The notes under the pieces are model-generated. The model saw only the letters and a list, made by a program, of their open reading frames with translations, was not told the DNA's origin and ran no database searches. Shown here piece by piece: positions 1-11,426 of a DNA stretch of 12,876 nt; position 1 is the first letter of the stretch, and every line of letters begins with the position of its first letter. The position numbers and the translations under genes were made by a program. This DNA comes from Gammaproteobacteria bacterium (GTDB taxonomy: Bacteria > Pseudomonadota > Gammaproteobacteria > Pseudomonadales > Pseudohongiellaceae): assembly GCA_007571115.1 (NCBI GenBank), contig RKSA01000165.1:1-12876 (forward strand). Reading direction: 5' to 3'.

Positions 1-312
1 CAATGGCGCCTTTTCCAGCAACATGCTCGGCGCCCTGGAGACGGCCTCGGCGCAGGCGAACCAAGGCAGATAGCCGATAATCAGGAAAATCACGAATTGC
101 GTCTGCCCGAAATCGGCGACTTCGCGCAACTGGAACACATAGCTGAAGACGAAGGAGTAAATGAGAATGTGCAGCAGCGGCGTGACGAGCAGCCACAAGG
201 CGCCTGCGCTCGCCGCGCTGAACTGCCCGAGAAACTCCTGCCGAACGAATTGCTGGAATAGCCGATGGTTCGAGGCGGGAGTCGACACCCATTGCCCGAT
301 CAGTCTCAACAC
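1..312 (-). CDS. ABC-2 type polysaccharide export permease, N-terminal part (runs off left edge)
   Basis: The first 104 codons of a membrane permease resembling the Wzm/TagG/KpsM family, which moves O-antigen, capsule or teichoic-type glycans across the inner membrane with a separate ATPase subunit. The visible protein has a short cytoplasmic N-terminus with the amphipathic stretch HRLFQQFVRQEFLGQFS (about residues 16-32), a first hydrophobic segment (about 38-60, WLLVTPLLHILIYSFVFSYV), and a second (about 72-88, containing FVIFLIIGYLPWFAC). It then reads SRAPSMLLEKAPL, like the family's loop after the 'IPW' helix. Translation is open to base 1, so the C-terminus and any partner ATPase lie outside. 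There is no ATG in frame: GTG at 312 is chosen because AGG lies about 9 bases before it; GTG at 321 or TTG at 309 are alternatives. It is divergent from the deacetylase gene. The family call is fairly secure; the exported glycan is unknown. Confidence 0.8.
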   Translation of the reverse strand, partial: MLRLIGQWVSTPASNHRLFQQFVRQEFLGQFSAASAGALWLLVTPLLHILIYSFVFSYVFQLREVADFGQTQFVIFLIIGYLPWFACAEAVSRAPSMLLEKAPL

Positions 313-438
313 GTTCCGCACCCTGTCGCCATCAGCAAAAGCCCGCCTCGCAACCGCGACGCAGATTTAAGCATGAAAGCATGGCAAGCCTGAAGAGCGA
401 GGCGGCAAGCGCAGCGGGCAAAATTCTGGGGCTTGGGG

Positions 439-444
439 GATAAT
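439..444 (+). promoter_or_regulatory. possible -10 element (GATAAT) for the deacetylase gene
   Basis: GATAAT matches five of six bases of the sigma70 -10 consensus and lies 26 bases before the chosen ATG, which would give a leader of about 20 bases carrying the GAG ribosome site at 461-463. No convincing -35 hexamer is found 16-18 bases upstream, so this is only a candidate. The divergent region 313-470 shows no clear promoter for the permease gene on the other strand. Confidence 0.3.
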
Positions 445-470
445 CCGGCGTTTTCGGCTCGAGATTGGCG

Positions 471-1229
471 ATGTTGCCCTGTGCTGAACACTTGCTGGTT
501 CCCTTCGAGGCCGGGCCCTTGCCGCCGGGGCCGTGGCTGGTGTTCGCGCCCCATGCCGACGACGAGACCTTCGGCCTCGGCGGATGCCTGCTCAGGGCTG
601 CTCGCGAAGGCGTCGAGACCCACGTCGTGGTAGTGACCAATGGCGCTCTTGGAGGCGCCGAAGCAGGGCTGGTCGAGCGGCGCCGCGAGGAAGTCGAGCG
701 CGCTGCCAGGCTGCTCGGCCTGCACGGCCTGCAATGCTGGGACGAGCCCGACCGGGCGCTGCGAGTCGATGCTCCGCGCACCGAGCGGTTTGCTGCGGCG
801 ATCAGGGAGCTTCGCCCTGCTGCGGTATTCTTCCCTGGGCCGCTGGAACTGCACCCGGACCACCGCGCCACCGGCCTGCTGGCATGGGCAGCGCTGCGCC
901 TGCTTTCCGCTGGCAAGGCACGACCGCAAGCGATTTCCTACGAGATCACCGTACACAATCCAGTCAACCTGCTCGTTGACATCACCGCGCAAATGCCAGG
1001 CAAGCGCGAAGCGATGGCAGCGTACGCAAGCCAGAACAGCCAGAACAGCTATCCCGACTACGTTGTCGCGCTGAACCGCAGCCGCTCGTTTTCCCTGCCG
1101 CCCGAAGTGCTCCACGCCGAAGCGCTGTACCGCTACGACGACGAGCAACTGCGCCTGCCGCTAGCCGAAGCGACCAGGCGCATCATCGACGGCTATTTCG
1201 CGCCGGCGTCGGCGACGCCTAGCCGATGA
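471..1229 (+). CDS. PIG-L/LmbE family zinc-dependent deacetylase
   Basis: A complete 252-residue protein of the PIG-L/LmbE/MshB deacetylase family, typically 220-300 residues. The first metal motif PHADDE is at residues 27-32, where by family analogy His28 and Asp31 bind zinc and Asp30 is the catalytic base. The second motif HPDH is at 128-131, with His131 as the expected third ligand. Between them is the usual R-rich helix RRREEVERAARLLG followed by a short strand. Members remove N-acetyl groups from sugars such as GlcNAc on lipid or thiol carriers. No signal peptide or membrane segment is seen, so it should act in the cytoplasm. ATG at 471 is preferred over the in-frame TTG at 465 because GAG at 461-463 is then about 7 bases away. 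Its divergent neighbour is a glycan-export permease, suggesting modification of an envelope polysaccharide precursor (inference). The exact substrate cannot be read from sequence. Confidence 0.88.
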   Translation: MLPCAEHLLVPFEAGPLPPGPWLVFAPHADDETFGLGGCLLRAAREGVETHVVVVTNGALGGAEAGLVERRREEVERAARLLGLHGLQCWDEPDRALRVDAPRTERFAAAIRELRPAAVFFPGPLELHPDHRATGLLAWAALRLLSAGKARPQAISYEITVHNPVNLLVDITAQMPGKREAMAAYASQNSQNSYPDYVVALNRSRSFSLPPEVLHAEALYRYDDEQLRLPLAEATRRIIDGYFAPASATPSR

Positions 1230-1276
1230 TAGTCGCACAGTGCCCGCATCATGCAGATTGGGTCTCGTCGCTTCTC

Positions 1277-1292
1277 GGGCAGCACTCTGCCC
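1277..1292 (+). terminator. small hairpin downstream of the deacetylase gene
   Basis: GGGCAG and CTGCCC form a perfect 6-bp stem around the loop CACT, starting 47 bases after the deacetylase stop codon. No run of T follows, so it is not a classical intrinsic terminator. It may stabilise the 3' end or be chance in GC-rich DNA. Confidence 0.3.
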
Positions 1293-1330
1293 TGGCTAGC
1301 GGGAATTGCCGCCCGGCCCTGTTCGGCAAC

Positions 1331-1358
1331 TTGACAAATTCTGCTTCGGTGTTATGGT
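1331..1358 (+). promoter_or_regulatory. sigma70-type promoter of gltBD
   Basis: A perfect -35 hexamer TTGACA at 1331-1336 is followed by a 16-bp spacer and TATGGT at 1353-1358, which matches four of six bases of the -10 consensus including the key TA and final T. Transcription would begin near 1364-1367, giving a leader of about 130 bases before the gltB start. This is the best promoter match seen in the window and lies where the gltBD operon needs one. No NtrC box or sigma54 (GG-N10-GC) element was noticed here. Confidence 0.7.
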
Positions 1359-1364
1359 TGGCGG

Positions 1365-1401
1365 CCCTCTCGGACGCACGGGGCAGGGGAATCCGCGAGG
1401 G
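1365..1401 (+). promoter_or_regulatory. stem-loop at the predicted 5' end of the gltBD leader
   Basis: CCCTC-T-CGGA (1365-1374) pairs with TCCG-C-GAGGG (1392-1401): nine base pairs with one central T/C mismatch around a 17-base loop. It starts at or within a base or two of the transcription start predicted from the promoter at 1331-1358. Only TTT follows, so it is not a clear terminator. It could protect the mRNA 5' end or mark a regulated leader; the function is inferred. Confidence 0.45.
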
Positions 1402-1493
1402 TTTCCGATTGTTCACGCGACGCCGGTCTGGACAAATCAAGCTCCGATTCCTGACTGTCCCCAGGCGAGGTGATCCGCGCCGGGGGTGCAGCC

Positions 1494-6071
<4,578 letters not shown>

Positions 6072-6133
6072 GCCGATTCCCCGAACGAACATGATCCCTG
6101 CCTTGGCAGCTTGACAGGAACTTGACATCGACC

Positions 6134-7576
<1,443 letters not shown>

Positions 7577-7600
7577 CACTGGGCAATGATTCGCCCAGTG
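7577..7600. terminator. perfect hairpin between convergent gltD and recQ
   Basis: CACTGGGC (7577-7584) and GCCCAGTG (7593-7600) form a perfect 8-bp stem around an 8-base loop. It begins directly after the gltD stop codon and lies 54 bases beyond the recQ stop. No T-run follows on either strand, so it is not a textbook intrinsic terminator. The position between convergent genes still suggests a bidirectional 3'-end or RNA-stabilising structure. A weaker repeat, GCCGAC (7641-7646) with GTCGGC (7657-7662), overlaps the recQ stop codon. Confidence 0.5.
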
Positions 7601-7653
7601 CGGCATTCGGTGTGGCAGGCCATGCAGCAGCCTGATTCGGGCCGACCCTCGAG

Positions 7654-9552
7654 TCAGTCGGCTTGCAAGGCGTCGCTCGGCTCGGCGTTGATCGTCGCGA
7701 GAAAGCGTTCCGCGAAGCGCTCGAGCTTGACTGCGCCGACTCCGCTGATTTCCGCGAACTCGGCTTCGGTTCGAGGCTGGCTGTGCGCCATCTCGATCAG
7801 GCTCCGGTCGGGGAAAATCACGTAGGCGGGAACGCCTCGTTCCTGCGCGAGATCGAGTCGCAAGGCCTTGAGTCTGGCAAGCAGCGCCTCCTGCTGCTGC
7901 GTCAAGGCATGGTCGGCAAGCAAGGGTTCCTGCTTGTGCGCCTGGCGACGTTCCGCCTTTGGCCTGCCTTGCGTCACCGCATCCTTGCGGTAGAGGAATT
8001 CGCCTTCGCCGCGAGTGAACTCGCGGCCCTTGCCGGTGATCTTGATTCCGCCATAGCCCGCGATGTCGATTTGCAGCAATCCGGCCGCGACCATCTGCCG
8101 GATCAGCGAGCGCCATTCATGGGCGGTTCGTTCGGCGCCGGCGGCGAAACTGTCGATGCGATCGTGGCGAAACCGCTTGATCTTCTCGGAATCCTTGCCG
8201 CGCAAGACATCGATCAGATGCGCTGCACCGAACAGCTCGCCAGTCTGTTGCGTCACGCGCAGAATCAGCCGCGCTTCCGCGCTGCCATCGGCGCGCTCCG
8301 CAGGAGTGAGGCAGCCATCGCAATTGCCGCAAGGGCTGGGCCGCTCGCCAAAATACTCGAGCAGCGCCACGCGGCGACAGGCCGGCGACTCGCAATATCC
8401 GAGCAGCGCGTCGAGGCGCTTGTGCTCGCGGCGGCGCCGTTCGTCTCCCGCATCTTCCTTCTCGATGAATTGCCGCCGCATGCGGATGTCGGCCAAGCCA
8501 TAGAGCATGTGTGCCTCGGCAGGGGCGCCGTCACGGCCGGCCCGACCGATTTCCTGGTAGTAGGCCTCGACGCTCGCTGGCAGGTCGGCATGGAAGACGT
8601 AGCGCACGTCGGCCTTGTCGATTCCCATGCCGAAAGCGATCGTCGCGACCATGACGACGCCGGGTTCGGTCATGAAGGCGTTCTGGTTCGCTTCGCGTTG
8701 CTCGGCACTCATGCCGGCGTGGTAGGGAAGCGCGCGGATTCCCCGCGCGGCGAGCAGTGCCGCGCATTCCTCGGTTTTCCTGCGCGACAGGCAATAGACG
8801 ATGCCACTGGCATCCTCGAAGCGCTCGGCGAAATCGACGAGCTGGCGCTTCCATTCGCGTTTCATCGTCACCGTCAGGCGGATATTGGGGCGGTCGAAGC
8901 CCAGCACGAACTGCTCGACGTGGCCATCGAAAAGGCGTTCGGCGATGTCGTTGCGGGTGATCTCGTCGGCGGTGGCGGTCAAGGCGATGATCGGAACGCC
9001 GGGGAACGATTCGCGAAGCTGGCCAAGGTCGGCATATTCCGGGCGAAACGCCGGCCCCCATTGCGAGATGCAATGGGCCTCGTCGATGGCGAACAGGCTG
9101 ACCGGCAGCCGCTGCAGGGCCGCCAGCATGCGTTCGGTCATCAAACGCTCGGGTGCCATGTAGAGCAGGCGGGTGCCACCCGCTGCGGCGCACCGCCATG
9201 CCGCGACGTTGTCATCACGCTCGTTGCCCGAATGGATGCCGTCGGCAGCGATTCCCGAGAGCTTGAGCGCCGCGACCTGGTCTTGCATCAGGGCCACGAG
9301 CGGCGATACCACGACGGCCAAACCATCGGACAGCAAGGCAGGGATCTGGAAGCACAGCGACTTCCCCGCACCGGTGGGCATCACCGCCAAGGCGTCGCGG
9401 CCCGCGAGAACGGTGCTGATGACGGCTTCCTGGCCAGGCCGGAATTCGTCGAAGCCGAACGTTTCGCGCAGAACCCGATGCACGTCGGCTGATCGCGGAT
9501 TGCCGCCGGAAGCATCTTGGACAGTAGCTTTCATGTTGGCGCCGCGAGACAT
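7654..9552 (-). CDS. recQ: ATP-dependent DNA helicase RecQ
   Basis: A 632-residue 3'-5' DNA helicase, close to the 610 residues of E. coli RecQ, acting in recombination, gap repair and replication-fork processing. Helicase motifs in order are FRPGQ (37-41), Walker A MPTGAGKS (58-65), DEAH (157-160), TATADE (192-197), and motif VI QEIGRAGRDG (333-342). The RecQ zinc site is Cys392, Cys408, Cys411 and Cys414, followed by a winged-helix region (about 420-525). A C-terminal HRDC domain (about 551-624) includes ERGVPAYVIFPDRSLIEMA. The aromatic-rich loop reads QWGPAFRPEY where E. coli has QWGHDFRPEY, replacing His-Asp by Pro-Ala. The start may be ATG 9552 or ATG 9534 (MKATVQ); neither has a strong ribosome site. 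The gene lies 28 bases after a small membrane-protein gene, probably in one transcript. The RecQ family call is secure; the subgroup is uncertain. Confidence 0.95.
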   Translation of the reverse strand: MSRGANMKATVQDASGGNPRSADVHRVLRETFGFDEFRPGQEAVISTVLAGRDALAVMPTGAGKSLCFQIPALLSDGLAVVVSPLVALMQDQVAALKLSGIAADGIHSGNERDDNVAAWRCAAAGGTRLLYMAPERLMTERMLAALQRLPVSLFAIDEAHCISQWGPAFRPEYADLGQLRESFPGVPIIALTATADEITRNDIAERLFDGHVEQFVLGFDRPNIRLTVTMKREWKRQLVDFAERFEDASGIVYCLSRRKTEECAALLAARGIRALPYHAGMSAEQREANQNAFMTEPGVVMVATIAFGMGIDKADVRYVFHADLPASVEAYYQEIGRAGRDGAPAEAHMLYGLADIRMRRQFIEKEDAGDERRRREHKRLDALLGYCESPACRRVALLEYFGERPSPCGNCDGCLTPAERADGSAEARLILRVTQQTGELFGAAHLIDVLRGKDSEKIKRFRHDRIDSFAAGAERTAHEWRSLIRQMVAAGLLQIDIAGYGGIKITGKGREFTRGEGEFLYRKDAVTQGRPKAERRQAHKQEPLLADHALTQQQEALLARLKALRLDLAQERGVPAYVIFPDRSLIEMAHSQPRTEAEFAEISGVGAVKLERFAERFLATINAEPSDALQAD

Positions 9553-9553
9553 C

Positions 9554-9566
9554 GAACACGCTGTTC
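9554..9566. promoter_or_regulatory. inverted repeat just before the recQ start codon
   Basis: GAACA and TGTTC form a perfect 5-bp repeat around a 3-base centre, ending one base before the recQ ATG. On the coding strand it covers the GGAAC sequence that is the only candidate ribosome site. It could be a small protein-binding site or an RNA hairpin limiting translation, but a repeat this short can occur by chance. Confidence 0.3.
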
Positions 9567-9580
9567 CGGTGGTTCGGTGG

Positions 9581-9973
9581 CTATTTGTAGTTGTCGTCGT
9601 TGCCGTGGTTGCTGGCGGGAATTTCTCGCATCGGTGTGCCGCAGTGTACGCACTTGTGGGTGAGCACGTTCAGCACGATGTTGCGAACGAAGAACTGCTG
9701 CCCGCAATGGGGGCAGACGCGCCTTGCCATGTCGAGGCCGAAGCCCGACCAGATCAGCACGTAGACAGCCAGCAGGATGGTAACCTCCTGATCGCCTTCG
9801 AGGAGCAGCCAGACTCCGATCATGTACAGCGGCAAGGTCCAGAAACAGACCATGAGCCGGGAGCGAGCGCGGCGAATCTGCCGCAATGCCCTGGAGCGGG
9901 CCAGGCCGCTCTTGCGAGCGGCCTTTTCCCGCAGGCTGGGGCCGCTGTTTCGGTAGCGAGGCGAGGCCGCCAT
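9581..9973 (-). CDS. small two-helix membrane protein with C-terminal zinc ribbon, function unknown
   Basis: A 130-residue protein that I do not recognise as a named family. Residues 15-40 are strongly basic (many Arg, RQIRRARSR). Two hydrophobic segments follow, about 41-58 (MVCFWTLPLYMIGVWLLL) and 64-83 (VTILLAVYVLIWSGFGL), separated by the acidic turn EGDQE. The C-terminal part has Cys87-x2-Cys90 (CPHC) and Cys108-x2-Cys111 (CVHC), a zinc-ribbon pattern, then a polar tail. By the positive-inside rule both ends should be cytoplasmic with the short turn outside (inference). The start is well supported: GAGGAAA at 9978-9984 lies at proper spacing before ATG 9973. The recQ start is 28 bases downstream on the same strand, so the two are probably cotranscribed. 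A role in membrane sensing or as an accessory factor is possible but not shown. Confidence 0.75.
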   Translation of the reverse strand: MAASPRYRNSGPSLREKAARKSGLARSRALRQIRRARSRLMVCFWTLPLYMIGVWLLLEGDQEVTILLAVYVLIWSGFGLDMARRVCPHCGQQFFVRNIVLNVLTHKCVHCGTPMREIPASNHGNDDNYK

Positions 9974-9977
9974 CGAG

Positions 9978-9984
9978 TTTCCTC
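9978..9984 (-). promoter_or_regulatory. strong ribosome binding site of the small membrane protein
   Basis: GAGGAAA on the minus strand, with six bases between AGGA and the ATG at 9973. This is the clearest Shine-Dalgarno match in the window and supports this little-known gene as real and its start as correct. Confidence 0.75.
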
Positions 9985-10030
9985 ATTCCGGGATTGCCAT
10001 GCCAGCCCCGATTCGGAACCGGCTGCGGGC

Positions 10031-10059
10031 AGGGTATCCAATGCGGCACCCATTGGCAA
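10031..10059 (-). promoter_or_regulatory. weak candidate promoter for the membrane protein-recQ pair
   Basis: TTGCCA (10054-10059, five of six -35 bases) and TACCCT (10031-10036, three of six -10 bases) are spaced by 17 bp, about 58 bases before the membrane-protein start. The 185-base gap after ubiI (9974-10158) also holds an inverted repeat, CCAATG (10038-10043) with CATTGG (10051-10056), overlapping this site. The -10 match is poor; readthrough from ubiI is equally possible. Confidence 0.25.
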
Positions 10060-10158
10060 TCTTTTGCACAGATTCAGCGCCCGACCCGACACAGCATAGG
10101 TGAACATGGAGAAGAAAGCCCCAATTCGCATCGATTGGCGTCGTTACGGACGAGCGGA

Positions 10159-11382
10159 CTATGCTCCCATCGCGTGGCGAGCCAGATAGTTCTTGATGGG
10201 AACGGCGCGATCAACGGCATCGAGGCCGGTGTTGCGCAGCCAGCGCAAAGGCAGTGATCGCGCACCGAACAGGCGATGCAGGCCTTCCATGGCCCAGATC
10301 ATGCGCAGGTTTGCGCCGCGTCGGCTTCGTGCATAACGCCGTGGCAGCAGCGGGTCGCTCAAGCGCCTGCCAGCGGCAAGCCCGCAGCGCAATTCCCCGG
10401 CGAGCGCCGCCGCGTCGGCGATTCCCAGATTGACTCCCTGGCCGGCCAGGGGGTGGATGGTGTGCGCGGCGTCGCCGATCAGCACGATGCCGCCCTTGGC
10501 ATAATGATGCGCATGGCGTTGCCGCAAGGGGAACTGGAAGCGGCGGTCGCTCCATTCGACTGCTCCGAGACGATGTTCGAGGGCGGTCGCGAGATGGTGG
10601 CGGAATCGCTCGTCGGGCATTTCCAGGAGCTGTTCCGCCTGCTCGGGAGAGGTCGACCAGACGATCGAGCCATGCCGGAACTCCGTGTCGGCGGCTGCCG
10701 CCAATGGCAGCAAGGCCAGGGGGCCAGTGTCGAGAAAGCGCTGCCAGGCGGTGTGCCCGTGGCCTGCCGAGGTTCTCACCGTGGTCACCAGGGCTGCCTG
10801 GCCGTAGTCCCACTCGCGGCTGGCGATCCCCGCGAGCCGACGCACTGCCGAATTTCCTCCATCGGCGGCGACCAGCAAGCCCGCTTGCAAGCGTCGGCCC
10901 TGGTCATCGACGAGCACAGTCTCGCCATTCGTGGCGGCTTCGAGTGCAGCGCTGACGAATGGCGACACGACCGTCACGTTGTCCTGCCGGTGCAGCCGCT
11001 CGTGGAGCCGCGCCAGGACGATGGAATTCTCGACGATCGTGCCAAGGCTGTCGACCCCCTGGGCCTTGGCGGAGAAGTGGATCGATCCGGTGCCTTCGGC
11101 GTCCCAGACGCGCATCTCCCGATAGTCGCAGCAGCGGATCGCCTGCACTTCGGCCCAGACACCGATCTTCCGCAGCACCCGGCGCGACGCTTCGTTCAAG
11201 GCGCTGACTCTGGCATCGAAACGCAAGCCGCCGGATGGGCTCGCCGATTCGCTGCCATCGGCAACATTGCGGTCTGCCAAGGCAATTCGCAAATCGAGCC
11301 CGTCGAGCAGGCAGGCGAAGGTCGCGCCTACCAGACCTCCTCCGGCGATGACCAGGTCGAATGATTGCGCCTTGCTATCCAT
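10159..11382 (-). CDS. ubiI: ubiquinone biosynthesis FAD hydroxylase, UbiI/VisC type
   Basis: A 407-residue flavin monooxygenase of the UbiH/UbiF/UbiI (COQ6) family, which uses O2 and NAD(P)H to hydroxylate the ring of ubiquinone precursors. An N-terminal FAD fold VIAGGGLVGA (11-20), the DG motif ADGGNS (173-178) and the second FAD motif GDAAHTIHPLAGQGVN (303-318) are all present. UbiI-like features recalled from the E. coli protein include WDYGQAALVTTVRT (cf. WDYQHHALVATIRT), IVWSTSPEQA (cf. IVWSLSPEEA) and RRYARSRR. Residues 75-86 (GVWAEVQAIRCC) instead resemble UbiF, so the precise ring position (C5 or C6) is uncertain. It lies 44 bases after ubiH and likely shares its transcript with ubiH and pepP. 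The ATG at 11382 has AGGG almost touching it, so the ribosome site is poor, but no better in-frame start is seen. Confidence 0.9.
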   Translation of the reverse strand: MDSKAQSFDLVIAGGGLVGATFACLLDGLDLRIALADRNVADGSESASPSGGLRFDARVSALNEASRRVLRKIGVWAEVQAIRCCDYREMRVWDAEGTGSIHFSAKAQGVDSLGTIVENSIVLARLHERLHRQDNVTVVSPFVSAALEAATNGETVLVDDQGRRLQAGLLVAADGGNSAVRRLAGIASREWDYGQAALVTTVRTSAGHGHTAWQRFLDTGPLALLPLAAAADTEFRHGSIVWSTSPEQAEQLLEMPDERFRHHLATALEHRLGAVEWSDRRFQFPLRQRHAHHYAKGGIVLIGDAAHTIHPLAGQGVNLGIADAAALAGELRCGLAAGRRLSDPLLPRRYARSRRGANLRMIWAMEGLHRLFGARSLPLRWLRNTGLDAVDRAVPIKNYLARHAMGA

Positions 11383-11426
11383 TCCCTATTGTAGCTCGCA
11401 TGAGCTTCCTCGCCCCGGGATGCCGC

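Noticed and set aside
381..443. 20-codon reading frame (MASLKSEAASAAGKILGLGG) between the divergent genes
   Set aside because: It is preceded by no convincing ribosome site and ends at the candidate -10 element; a frame this short is expected by chance.
6111..6127. Internal promoter for gltD from the TTGACA copies
   Set aside because: No -10-like hexamer lies 16-18 bases downstream of either copy.
7663..9492. 609-codon open frame antisense to recQ
   Set aside because: The full set of RecQ motifs on the minus strand explains the sequence; the antisense product has no recognisable features.
9554..9566. GAAC-N5-GTTC as an SOS (LexA) operator for recQ
   Set aside because: The known forms are GAAC-N4-GTTC (Bacillus), GAAC-N7-GTTC (Alphaproteobacteria) and CTGT-N8-ACAG (beta/gamma); the spacing here fits none of them.
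9820..10131. 103-codon minus-strand frame beginning upstream of the membrane-protein gene
   Set aside because: Although its first 50 codons fall in an intergenic gap, it has no good ribosome site, and it runs out of frame into the well-supported membrane-protein gene.
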